35,153 nt of DNA, from positions 1-35,153 of the forward strand of contig JAKSKZ010000037.1 in the NCBI GenBank assembly GCA_024401475.1, written 5' to 3'. Below the pieces are notes generated by a model. The model saw nothing but the letters and a program-made list of their open reading frames with translations. It searched no databases and was not told the origin of the DNA. This document shows, piece after piece, positions 17,291 to 24,983 of the stretch (position 1 is the first letter of the stretch; every line of letters begins with the position of its first letter). Made by a program: the position numbers and the translations under genes. The DNA is from Paludibacteraceae bacterium (lineage in GTDB: Bacteria > Bacteroidota > Bacteroidia > Bacteroidales > Paludibacteraceae).

Positions 17291-18220
17291 ATGAACATAG
17301 CAGACAAACGATACAACGACTACTCCACCTATCTAAAAGGTGTATTCCCAGAATTTAAAGTTCAAAAAATCTCGATCAATGCGGGCTTTACTTGCCCCAA
17401 CAGAGATGGGAAAATCAGTCGTGGTGGCTGTACCTTCTGCAACAACCAAACATTCAATCCCGAATATTGCCAACCCGACAAATCCATTCGCCAACAATTG
17501 GACGAAGGGGTCGAATTCTTCAAAAAATACCAAGGGCAGAGATACCTCGCCTACTTCCAAGCCTACTCAAACACTTACGCTCCTAACGAGGTTTTGATGC
17601 AACGCTACGAAGAAGCCTTGTCACACCCCGACGTGGTGGGCATTGTCATCGGCACCAGGCCCGACTGCATCAACGATTCGCTCTTAGATTATTTAGGTGA
17701 AACAGCTAAAAACAAATATGTCATGGTGGAATATGGCGTAGAATCGACCATCGACAGAACGCTTCAATCCATCAACCGAGGACACCTATTCGAAGCTTCG
17801 CAAACAGCCATCCGAAAGACGGCGGAGAAGGGCATCAGCACCTGCGCCCACCTGATTTTAGGCCTACCCAACGAGAGCCGAGAAGAGATTCTTTCTCACG
17901 CCGAGCACATCTCCGAACTCCCTTTAACCAGCATCAAATTGCACCAACTGCAGCTCATCCGTGGCACAAAAATGGCTACGGAATACGCAGAACATCCCGA
18001 ATGGTTTCGATTCTACACGGCAGACGAATACATCGACCTTGCCATCGATTTCATCGAACGCGTCAATCCGTCATTTGTCATCGAGCGCTTCGTGTCTCAG
18101 TCTCCGCAAGAGTTTAGAATCCTGCCAAACTGGGGGTTGAAAAACTACGAATTCACGGCCAAACTGGAGAAGAGACTGAGGGAGAGAAACACCAAACAAG
18201 GCTGCAAATATCGATTATAA
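17291..18220 (+). CDS. YhcC-type radical SAM protein (TIGR01212 family)
   Basis: The preferred ATG at 17291 follows GAGAAATGAG and gives 309 aa beginning MNIADKRYNDYSTYLKGVF. An ATG at 17240 is in frame but overlaps the likely promoter. The [4Fe-4S] cluster motif is CPNRDGKISRGGCTFC, the long-spaced C-x11-C-x2-C type typical of Elp3/YhcC-like radical SAM proteins. Further family segments are YFQAYSNTYAP, IGTRPDC, VEYGVES, GLPNESREEI and LHQLQLIRGT. The family probably modifies RNA or a small substrate; the exact reaction is not established. It appears to be monocistronic. Confidence 0.9.
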   Translation: MNIADKRYNDYSTYLKGVFPEFKVQKISINAGFTCPNRDGKISRGGCTFCNNQTFNPEYCQPDKSIRQQLDEGVEFFKKYQGQRYLAYFQAYSNTYAPNEVLMQRYEEALSHPDVVGIVIGTRPDCINDSLLDYLGETAKNKYVMVEYGVESTIDRTLQSINRGHLFEASQTAIRKTAEKGISTCAHLILGLPNESREEILSHAEHISELPLTSIKLHQLQLIRGTKMATEYAEHPEWFRFYTADEYIDLAIDFIERVNPSFVIERFVSQSPQEFRILPNWGLKNYEFTAKLEKRLRERNTKQGCKYRL

Positions 18221-18293
18221 ACAAAGAACTCCGTCTCAACACAATAAAATCGGATAGATAATTGAAGTGTCGAAAATAATAAACCTCCTTTTT

Positions 18294-18325
18294 TTTGATT
18301 TTGCAAAATAGATGTGATAACTTTG
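18294..18325 (+). promoter_or_regulatory. Full Bacteroidota promoter for the aminotransferase gene
   Basis: TTTG (18294-18297), a 20-bp spacer and TAACTTTG (18318-18325) match the consensus perfectly. The expected start leaves a leader of about 85 nt before the ATG at 18416. Confidence 0.8.
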
Positions 18326-18415
18326 CAAATTGAGAATTGTCCGTATCGGGCAAAATAAACGATTACGAATAACAGCAAGCGAAAAATCGCCACTGCTGCT
18401 TTAAACAAGACAAAA

Positions 18416-19615
18416 ATGCCACAGACTTCCAACCGGGGACATATAATGCCAGAATCCCCTATCAGAAAGCTGGTTCCTCTGTCAGACAAGGCCAAAGAGA
18501 GAGGCGTCAAGGTTTATCACCTAAACATCGGACAACCCGATGTAAAGACTCCTGCCATCGCCTTTGAGGCTATGAAGAAAATTGACAGAAGCATTCTAGA
18601 ATATAGTCCGAGCAACGGATTCAAAAGCCTTCGCCGCAAGCTGGCGCAATACTATCACGGATTCAATATCGATGTTGACGAAAACGACATCATCATCACT
18701 ACGGGTGGTTCGGAGGCGGTGAACTTCGCCTTCATGTCTTGCCTTGACCCGGGTGACGAGATCATCGTTCCAGAGCCTGCGTATGCCAACTATACAGCAT
18801 TCGCTATCGGTGCGGGAGCCATCGTGAAGCCAGTCGTTTCAACTATCGAAGAGGGTTTCGCCCTTCCTCCTGTTGAAAAATTTGAGGAGTTGATCACCCC
18901 ACGCACAAAGGGTATCCTTATCTGCAACCCTAACAATCCAACTGGCTACCTCTACACGCAATCTGAAATGAACAAGATTCGCGACTTGGTGAAGAAATAC
19001 GACTTGTACCTCTTCTCCGACGAGGTTTATAGAGAGTTCTGTTATACGGGGGCCCCTTACATTTCAGCCTTCCATTTAGAGGGAATCGACGAAAACGTCA
19101 TACTATTCGACTCTGTTTCTAAGCGTTACAACGAATGTGGTATTCGTATTGGTGCTTTGGTGACAAAGAATGTCGAGGTCAGAAAGAGCGTGATGAAGTT
19201 CTGCCAAGCCAGATTAAGTCCGCCTCTTATCGGTCAAATCATCGCCGAGGCCTCTATCGACACATCCAAGGAATACATGCTTGAAATGTATAACGAATAT
19301 GTGGAGAGAAGGAAGTTCCTTATCGACGGCCTCAACCGTATTCCTGGCGTATATACCCCTATACCAATGGGTGCGTTCTACACCGTCGCCAAGTTGCCGA
19401 TTGACGATTCGGACAAATTCTGTGCTTGGTTGTTGAACGACTTTGAACACGAAGGACAAACCGTTATGATGGCACCTTGCTCTGGTTTCTATACAGAAAA
19501 GGGACAAGGAAAAGACGAAGTCAGAGTTGCTTACGTTCTTGAAAAAGAAGAGTTAGCAAAAGCTCTAATTGTGCTTAGAAAAGCTTTGGAAGTATATCCA
19601 GGTCGCACAATATAA
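18416..19615 (+). CDS. PLP-dependent class I aminotransferase, aspartate aminotransferase type
   Basis: The 399-aa cytoplasmic enzyme shows the fold-type I aminotransferase series: ESPIRKLVPL, YHLNIGQPDVKTP, YSPSNGFKSLRRKLA, ITTGGSEAVNFAF, ICNPNNPTGYLYT, LFSDEVYREFCY and the PLP-lysine motif DSVSKRYNECGIRIG with Lys236. It ends with DEVRVAYVLEKEEL. Proteins with this N-terminus in Bacteroidota are generally annotated aspartate or broad-specificity aminotransferases, but the amino-acid substrate cannot be read from the sequence. It has its own strong promoter and terminator. Confidence 0.9.
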   Translation: MPQTSNRGHIMPESPIRKLVPLSDKAKERGVKVYHLNIGQPDVKTPAIAFEAMKKIDRSILEYSPSNGFKSLRRKLAQYYHGFNIDVDENDIIITTGGSEAVNFAFMSCLDPGDEIIVPEPAYANYTAFAIGAGAIVKPVVSTIEEGFALPPVEKFEELITPRTKGILICNPNNPTGYLYTQSEMNKIRDLVKKYDLYLFSDEVYREFCYTGAPYISAFHLEGIDENVILFDSVSKRYNECGIRIGALVTKNVEVRKSVMKFCQARLSPPLIGQIIAEASIDTSKEYMLEMYNEYVERRKFLIDGLNRIPGVYTPIPMGAFYTVAKLPIDDSDKFCAWLLNDFEHEGQTVMMAPCSGFYTEKGQGKDEVRVAYVLEKEELAKALIVLRKALEVYPGRTI

Positions 19616-19631
19616 TCCATAAATGAATATT

Positions 19632-19667
19632 GACGGATGGCCCTTAAAAGGTTGCCATCCGTCTTTT
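19632..19667 (+). terminator. Intrinsic terminator after the aminotransferase gene
   Basis: A perfect 10-bp stem GACGGATGGC/GCCATCCGTC with a 12-nt loop is followed by TTTT. The next gene begins only 29 bp further on, so the permease must depend on read-through or on a promoter not recognised here. Confidence 0.85.
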
Positions 19668-19695
19668 CGTTAAATCCAACACGAAACAAACGACG

Positions 19696-20943
19696 ATGAA
19701 GTTTGAATTATTCATAGCCAAACGCATCCATTTCAATAAGGAGGAAGGCAAGAAAGTCTCCCGCCCCGCCGTTCGCATCGCCATCGGCGGCATTGCCATG
19801 GGATTGGCGGTGATGATTGTCGCCGTGGCCATCGTCATTGGATTCAAAAAGGAGGTACGCAACAAGGTGGTCGGGTTCGGATCGCACATTCAAGTCACCT
19901 CTTCTTACAGCAACAAAACATACGAAACAGAAGTTGCCTCCTTCCCTATCGACATCAAGACTCGCCTCGGCGAAGCCAAATGGATTAAGCATTTTCACGA
20001 ATTTGCCAATCTGCCAGGCATCATCAATGCCGATGGCAACTTTCAAGGAATCGTATTAAAAGGCATTGACCAACAATTTGATTGGAACTTCTTCCAGTCC
20101 AACCTTAAAGAGGGCGAAACACTAACATTTGAGGATAGCGTCACCAACCAGAACATCATCATTTCCAAGAAGATAGCAGATATGATGAAGATCAAAATCA
20201 ACGAAAAAATTTTGGTCTATTGCGTCACCGAAGGTCATGTGAGAGTGCGCCCGCTCACCGTGCAAGGCATCTACTCCACCGGTTTTGGCGAATACGACAA
20301 GTTGTTCGTATTGTGCGACAAAAGAATCGTGCAGCGCCTCAACAATTGGAACGAAGATGAATGCGGAGGTTTGGAAATTCTCACTGACGACTATGAGCAC
20401 CTCGACGAAGCATTCGACGAAGCATACGACATTCTTGGCAACCGATTTGACAAGAACGGGAAATCATACCAATTAAAGTCCATCAAGCAAATCAACCCTC
20501 AAATTTTCAGCTGGTTAGACCTTTTGGACATGAACGTCATCGTCATACTCGTCCTTATGGCATTGGTGGCAGGCTTCACGATGATTTCCGGTCTGCTCAT
20601 CTTGATTTTGGAACGCACAAACATGATCGGTATTTTAAAGGCATTGGGGGCTAACAATTGGACCATCCGTCGTATATTCCTTTGTCAATCCGCCTTTCTC
20701 ATCGGCAAGGGATTGCTCATCGGCAACGTCATCGGTATCGCTGCATGCTTAATTCAAAAATATTTCAGCCCAATCAAACTCGACCCCGATGTATATTATG
20801 TTGAGGCCGTTCCTGTTTACACGTCAACACTCAACATTCTATTAATCAACATCGTAGCATTCTTAATATTACTTTTGATAACTATCGGGCCATCCTATAT
20901 CATTACAAAAATAAATCCTGCCAAATCAATCAAATTTGAATAA
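19696..20943 (+). CDS. LolC/LolE-type ABC transporter permease
   Basis: The 415-aa product starts MKFELFIAKRIHF and has the MacB/FtsX topology. One transmembrane helix lies near residues 30-50 (IAIGGIAMGLAVMIVAVAIVIGF), followed by a large periplasmic domain. Three helices near 270-300, 325-350 and 375-405 follow, the last ending in SYIITKINPAKSIKFE. The ILERTNMIGILKALGANNWTIRRIF segment is the typical coupling-helix region of lipoprotein-releasing permeases. It probably works with an ATPase such as LolD, which is not in the window. The role in lipoprotein release is a family-level inference. Confidence 0.85.
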   Translation: MKFELFIAKRIHFNKEEGKKVSRPAVRIAIGGIAMGLAVMIVAVAIVIGFKKEVRNKVVGFGSHIQVTSSYSNKTYETEVASFPIDIKTRLGEAKWIKHFHEFANLPGIINADGNFQGIVLKGIDQQFDWNFFQSNLKEGETLTFEDSVTNQNIIISKKIADMMKIKINEKILVYCVTEGHVRVRPLTVQGIYSTGFGEYDKLFVLCDKRIVQRLNNWNEDECGGLEILTDDYEHLDEAFDEAYDILGNRFDKNGKSYQLKSIKQINPQIFSWLDLLDMNVIVILVLMALVAGFTMISGLLILILERTNMIGILKALGANNWTIRRIFLCQSAFLIGKGLLIGNVIGIAACLIQKYFSPIKLDPDVYYVEAVPVYTSTLNILLINIVAFLILLLITIGPSYIITKINPAKSIKFE

Positions 20944-21048
20944 GGGATGTTCCACCGAAGTCGGGGACAAAATTGGGTAATTATATAACGTTTGACCCAA
21001 ATGGAATTAATGTAAATCTCGTGTGGAATTATGGAATAAGCCAGTAGA

Positions 21049-21064
21049 GCAAATTGTAATTTGC
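21049..21064. promoter_or_regulatory. Perfect palindrome upstream of the second S41 gene
   Basis: GCAAATT-GT-AATTTGC has perfect 7-bp arms. It lies about 80 bp before a near-match -7 box (TACCTTTA, 21143-21150) and about 110 bp before the peptidase start. It is a candidate regulator site; the regulator is unknown. Confidence 0.35.
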
Positions 21065-21176
21065 ACAAACTTCACATGCGTTTTTTTTCCCTAAAATTGT
21101 GCGGAATAGTTATTGTCAATAGCAAAATCGTAAATATTTTCATACCTTTACAAAAAATAGAAACAGGATATTCATT

Positions 21177-22832
21177 ATGAAAAAAAGCATAATCTCAATA
21201 GCACTCGCCACTCTAATGCTTCCTCTTTGCCAAGCAGGAGCAAAGAAAGGTACCCGAGAATTTGAGACATCTAAAAATTTAGACATCTTCAACTCAATAT
21301 ACAAAGAGTTGGATATGTTTTATGTGGACACGATCCGTCCTGAGAAAGAGATAAAGCACGGCATCGACGCCATGCTCGGCAATCTCGACCCTTACACGAC
21401 CTACATCCCTGAATCAGAAATGGACAATCTAAAGTTCATGACCACAGGTGAATACGCAGGCGTAGGTGCAGTCATCGGAGAGAGAAACGGAGAGATCTTC
21501 ATCTCTGAAATATACGAAGGAATGCCCGCTCAGAAAAGCGGTTTGAAGGTTGGCGACGTATTCCTTGAAATCAACGGAGAAGATTTAAAAGGGAAAAGCA
21601 CCAGTCAAGCCAGCGAACTACTGAAAGGGCAGGCGAAGACCATCACCACCGTAAAAGTTCGCCGAATGGGGGAAGAGATAAAAACCGACATTACGCGTGA
21701 CAAAATCAGCATTCCTGCCGTGTCTTACTACGCTGTCAAAGATGGAATCGGTTATATCAATTTCAGCGGATTCACCGAAAAATCAGGAGATGCGTTTGCC
21801 GACGCATTGGCCGAAATGAAAAAGAATGGCGCCAAAGCATTAGTCATCGACCTCCGCAACAACCCTGGCGGAATTCTTGGCGAAGCAGTTAAAATCACCA
21901 ACCTGTTCGTAGAAAAGAAATCAACAATTGTATATACCAAGGGCAAGGTCAAGCAATGGGACGAAACCTACAAAGCGACTCGCGAACCTGTGGATAGAGA
22001 TATCCCAATTGCAGTACTCGTCAACAGAAATTCAGCTTCGGCCGCCGAAATTTTAGCTGGCGCGCTGCAAGACCTCGACCGTGCTGTAATCATCGGAGAA
22101 CGAACATTCGGAAAGGGATTGGTCCAAACCACACGCAACCTCCCTTATGGAGGAAACTTGAAAGTGACCATCTCCAAATATTACATTCCTAGCGGACGTT
22201 GCATCCAAGCCATAGACTACTCTCAACGTAGCAACGACGGTTATGTGCAACGCATTCCCGACAGTTTGACCACCGAATTCAAGACTGCCAAAGGAAGAAT
22301 CGTTCGTGACGGCGGAGGCATCAACCCCGACTTCTACGTGGAGCCCGAGAAAAACTCGACCATCTCCTATTACCTCTACACCAACAACATAGTCTTCGAT
22401 TACGTCAACCAATATCAAGCTAAGCACGAAACAATTGGATCATTGGATGAATTTAAATACGAAGAGTACGAGGATTTCAAGAAATTCGTCAAAGAGAGGA
22501 ACTTCACCTACAAATTGAAGACGGAAGAGTTGCTCAACTCGCTCAAAGAAATCGCCAAAGAGGAGGGCTATTTCAAAATGTCGGAAGACGAGTTTAAAGC
22601 ATTGGAAGGCAAACTCTCCCACAACGTAGAGAAAGACCTCGACCTTTTCAAAGACGAGATTATAGACCTTATAAGTGTCGAGATAGCCAAACGCTATTTC
22701 TATCAGAAAGGAGAAATCGCTGAGATGCTGAAAAGAGACAAAACCTACAAGGCTGCTATAGAACTTCTCAACGATAAAAATAAATACGAACAACTACTCT
22801 CTCCCAAGGCAATAGAGCCAAAGAAGAAGTGA
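21177..22832 (+). CDS. S41 family C-terminal processing peptidase with PDZ domain
   Basis: The 551-aa product has a signal peptide (about 1-22), a PDZ domain (about 90-165, TTGEYAGVGAVIGER... MPAQKSGLKVGD) and an S41 core. VNRNSASAAEILAGALQDLDR holds the catalytic Ser288, and RTFGKG holds Lys313, the same 25-residue dyad spacing as in the paralogue at 7691-9280. The C-terminal 150 residues are highly charged and probably helical. It is likely periplasmic and involved in processing C-termini. The nucleotidyltransferase gene begins 19 bp after the stop, so the two are probably co-transcribed. Confidence 0.92.
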   Translation: MKKSIISIALATLMLPLCQAGAKKGTREFETSKNLDIFNSIYKELDMFYVDTIRPEKEIKHGIDAMLGNLDPYTTYIPESEMDNLKFMTTGEYAGVGAVIGERNGEIFISEIYEGMPAQKSGLKVGDVFLEINGEDLKGKSTSQASELLKGQAKTITTVKVRRMGEEIKTDITRDKISIPAVSYYAVKDGIGYINFSGFTEKSGDAFADALAEMKKNGAKALVIDLRNNPGGILGEAVKITNLFVEKKSTIVYTKGKVKQWDETYKATREPVDRDIPIAVLVNRNSASAAEILAGALQDLDRAVIIGERTFGKGLVQTTRNLPYGGNLKVTISKYYIPSGRCIQAIDYSQRSNDGYVQRIPDSLTTEFKTAKGRIVRDGGGINPDFYVEPEKNSTISYYLYTNNIVFDYVNQYQAKHETIGSLDEFKYEEYEDFKKFVKERNFTYKLKTEELLNSLKEIAKEEGYFKMSEDEFKALEGKLSHNVEKDLDLFKDEIIDLISVEIAKRYFYQKGEIAEMLKRDKTYKAAIELLNDKNKYEQLLSPKAIEPKKK

Positions 22833-22859
22833 AAGCCCAATCCGAGAAGAAGTGAAAGC
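22822..22859 (+). repeat. 23-bp tandem duplication across a stop/start junction
   Basis: AGAAGAAGTGAAAGC occurs at 22822-22836 and again at 22845-22859, exactly 23 bp apart and contiguous. The first copy contains the S41 stop codon (TGA) and the second contains the GTG that opens the next reading frame. Confidence 0.7.
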
Positions 22860-23589
22860 GATGATTTTTGCAGCCGGTCTCGGCACCAGGCTGAAACCCA
22901 TAACGGACACAATGCCTAAAGCATTGGTAAATGTGGCAGGAAAACCTTTGCTGCTACACGTCATTGAGAAACTCTCGAAAAATGGATTTAATGACATTGT
23001 CATCAATGTACACCATTTTTCAGAACAAATCGTACAATATCTAAAGGCAAACAACAATTTCGGCCTTTCCATCGCAGTTTCCGACGAAACTGACAAGTTG
23101 TTAGACACAGGAGGAGGCATCAAAAAAGCAGGCTCGCTATTAAACAACGGGGAACCTTTCCTCATTCACAATGTAGACATCATCTCCAATGCAGATCTTC
23201 GTTCTCTCTACGAAACGCACTGCAACCGAGGCTCGGACGCCACTCTCTTGGTCAGCCAAAGAAAGACCAGCCGTTACCTTCTCTTCAACGAGACCAATAG
23301 GCTACAAGGTTGGAAAAACGAAACGACAGGAGAGGTCAAATCGCCCATAGAAAATTTCCGAGCAGACGACTACAAAAAATACGCCTTCTCAGGCATACAC
23401 GTCATGTCGCCCTCTGTATTCAAACAAATGGAGAATTACCCAGAGAAATTCCCAATTATGGACTTCTACATTTCGGAATCCAACCGATTGGAATTCAACG
23501 CAGAGATTGCATCCAACCTCGAGATGATCGACGTGGGGAAACTAAACTCTTTAGAAGAGGCGGAGAATATGGTGAAACGGGTGTTGTAA
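22852..23589 (+). CDS. NTP-transferase family sugar-1-phosphate nucleotidyltransferase (MurU/HddC-like)
   Basis: The 245-aa product opens with the nucleotidyltransferase signature KAMIFAAGLGTRLKPITDTMPKALVNVAGKPLL. It carries the metal-site segment FLIHNVDIISNADL, the sugar-site segment DTGGGIKKA, and FSGIHVMSP. Length and the short C-terminus resemble MurU (N-acetylmuramate-1-phosphate uridylyltransferase) and heptose-1-phosphate enzymes more than RmlA. The product is a nucleotide-activated sugar; which sugar is open. Translation may begin at the GTG at 22852 or the ATG at 22861, and the latter would remove only three residues. Confidence 0.88.
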   Translation: MKAMIFAAGLGTRLKPITDTMPKALVNVAGKPLLLHVIEKLSKNGFNDIVINVHHFSEQIVQYLKANNNFGLSIAVSDETDKLLDTGGGIKKAGSLLNNGEPFLIHNVDIISNADLRSLYETHCNRGSDATLLVSQRKTSRYLLFNETNRLQGWKNETTGEVKSPIENFRADDYKKYAFSGIHVMSPSVFKQMENYPEKFPIMDFYISESNRLEFNAEIASNLEMIDVGKLNSLEEAENMVKRVL

Positions 23590-23956
23590 GGATTAAAACA
23601 CGAGAAAAAGAGAAGACGGGCTGCCTCACCAGTTCCGAAAGAGCGACACATAATAGCCTCGTCCGTGAGGGAAAGGCACGAATAGAGGATATAATTGCCA
23701 AAAAGGAAATCATACCCTCCTTTGACACAACAAAAAAACGGCAATAATATTGGGAGCAAAATGTATATAGTTTTCCCCGAAAAAAAAATTAACACCTCAT
23801 TTCGTCCAATCCCTTGCACATTCCAAATTTAAATTGTAAGTTTATGAATAGGAAAAGTGACAGTTCGGCATGCTTTTGTCGGCAATCCATTTCACTTTTC
23901 TAAGATTTACCAATAAACACTTATCTGTTCATTTTATTACAAAAAAATTAAATATT
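23590..23956 (+). other. Intergenic region and leader with a long inverted repeat
   Basis: No gene is supported in these 367 bp. A near -7 box, TAAGTTTA, lies close to 23837-23844. Just downstream, AAAAGTGA (23853-23860) pairs with TCACTTTT (23892-23899) across 31 nt that contain TCGGCA twice. This could form a structured 5' leader for the 86-aa gene that starts at 23957. Confidence 0.35.
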
Positions 23957-24217
23957 ATGGAGAACATATTAGCGAAGAGAGAGAAGGTGACTTTTTGTCA
24001 AGAGGAATTGGAAAAGAAATTCAAGAACTTGATGACAGACTTGAACGGCGTGGAAGATGACCGTTCAAAATATAAGCAACTCTACCCTTTCGAATACACT
24101 AAACATATAGAAATCAACAAGGTAATATTGCACCACGACATCGACGAGATGATTGCTCATCTACAATATATGAAGGAAAAAATCAAACACGACGAAACCT
24201 TCCTTGATGCTCGATAA
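23957..24217 (+). CDS. Small conserved-looking protein of unknown function
   Basis: The ATG at 23957 gives 86 aa (MENILAKREKVTFCQEELEKKFKNL...). An in-frame ATG at 23870 would lie inside the inverted repeat and is less likely. The protein is charged, has no signal peptide or transmembrane segment, and looks largely helical, with a short FCQEELEKKFKNLMTDLN helix and an HHDIDEMIAHLQYMKEKI helix. No family is recognised. The Lrp/AsnC gene follows 123 bp later with its own promoter-like box. Confidence 0.65.
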   Translation: MENILAKREKVTFCQEELEKKFKNLMTDLNGVEDDRSKYKQLYPFEYTKHIEINKVILHHDIDEMIAHLQYMKEKIKHDETFLDAR

Positions 24218-24275
24218 TTTTCGTTTTATAAAAAATTGAAATATTAAGGCGAGTTCTTTAATTCCACATTTTTTG

Positions 24276-24283
24276 TAAATTTG
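24276..24283 (+). promoter_or_regulatory. -7 box of the lrp-like gene
   Basis: TAAATTTG matches TAnnTTTG and lies 57 bp before the ATG at 24341. A consensus -33 element is not seen. Confidence 0.5.
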
Positions 24284-24340
24284 CAATCGGATTTTCCATT
24301 GAGAGATTATCCCAATTAGCACCCTAAAACAAAAACATAT

Positions 24341-24847
24341 ATGGGACACCACCAAATTGACAAACTTGACGAAAAAATATTGAAGTTGATATCCAACAAT
24401 GCGAGGATTCCGTTTCTTGAAGTTGCCCGCGAATGCAACGTTTCTGGAGCTGCCATCCACCAACGCATACAGAAACTTCAAAACTTGGAAGTAATCAAAG
24501 GTTCCGAGTTTATTCTTGACCCAACAAAGATTGGATACAACACTTGTGCCTATATGGGTATCTTTTTGAAAGATGCGAACCTTTTCAAAGATGTGGCTGA
24601 GGAACTTCAAAAAATCCCTGAAGTGGTGGAGTGCCACTACACGACTGGAAAATACGCCATGTTCATCAAGATTTACGCAAAGAACAATATGGACTTTCTC
24701 CGTATCATCCAAGAAAAATTGCAACCCATCAATGGCATCTCCAGCACGGAAACCATCATCTCCCTCTGCGAAGGATTCAAAAGACAAGCTCCTATCATGA
24801 GCGATGAATTCGAAGAAATCAGCGATGATGATTTCATAGAGGATTGA
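24341..24847 (+). CDS. Lrp/AsnC family transcriptional regulator
   Basis: The 168-aa product has the Lrp winged-helix start (QIDKLDEKILKLISNNARIPFLEVARECNVSGAAIHQRIQKLQNLEVIKGSEF). A RAM ligand-binding domain (about 68-150) follows with VVECHYTTGKYAMFIKIYA and the GISSTETIISL strand. Such proteins sense amino acids or similar small molecules and regulate transport or metabolism. The C-terminal tail DEFEEISDDDFIED is unusually acidic. The next gene is the large RND fusion, with a hairpin and a dyad in between, so regulation of that gene is possible but unproven. Confidence 0.92.
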   Translation: MGHHQIDKLDEKILKLISNNARIPFLEVARECNVSGAAIHQRIQKLQNLEVIKGSEFILDPTKIGYNTCAYMGIFLKDANLFKDVAEELQKIPEVVECHYTTGKYAMFIKIYAKNNMDFLRIIQEKLQPINGISSTETIISLCEGFKRQAPIMSDEFEEISDDDFIED

Positions 24848-24867
24848 ACATTAGCAAAATAAAACAT

Positions 24868-24900
24868 ACGAGGCTTTCATCTTTTGGATGAGAGCCTCGT
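24868..24900 (+). terminator. Hairpin after the lrp-like gene
   Basis: ACGAGGCTTTCAT pairs with ATGAGAGCCTCGT (13 bp with one wobble, 7-nt loop) 21 bp after the stop. The tail is TTAATCG instead of a long T-run, so termination may be weak. Confidence 0.6.
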
Positions 24901-24918
24901 TAATCGTATATATAACCC

Positions 24919-24950
24919 ACTGATATTAGTTCTAAAAATCAACTATCAGT
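24919..24950. promoter_or_regulatory. Inverted repeat upstream of the RND fusion gene
   Basis: ACTGATA (24919-24925) and TATCAGT (24944-24950) form a perfect 7-bp dyad with an 18-nt spacer, 34 bp before the ATG at 24984. No consensus -7 box is visible here. It may be an operator, possibly for the adjacent Lrp-type regulator. Confidence 0.35.
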
Positions 24951-24983
24951 TCTTTAGAAATCGAGGAATAAAAAAATTCTAAA

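Noticed and set aside
24161..24787. A 208-aa open frame on minus over the lrp-like gene
   Set aside because: Phe-rich shadow of the Lrp/AsnC coding sequence without domains.
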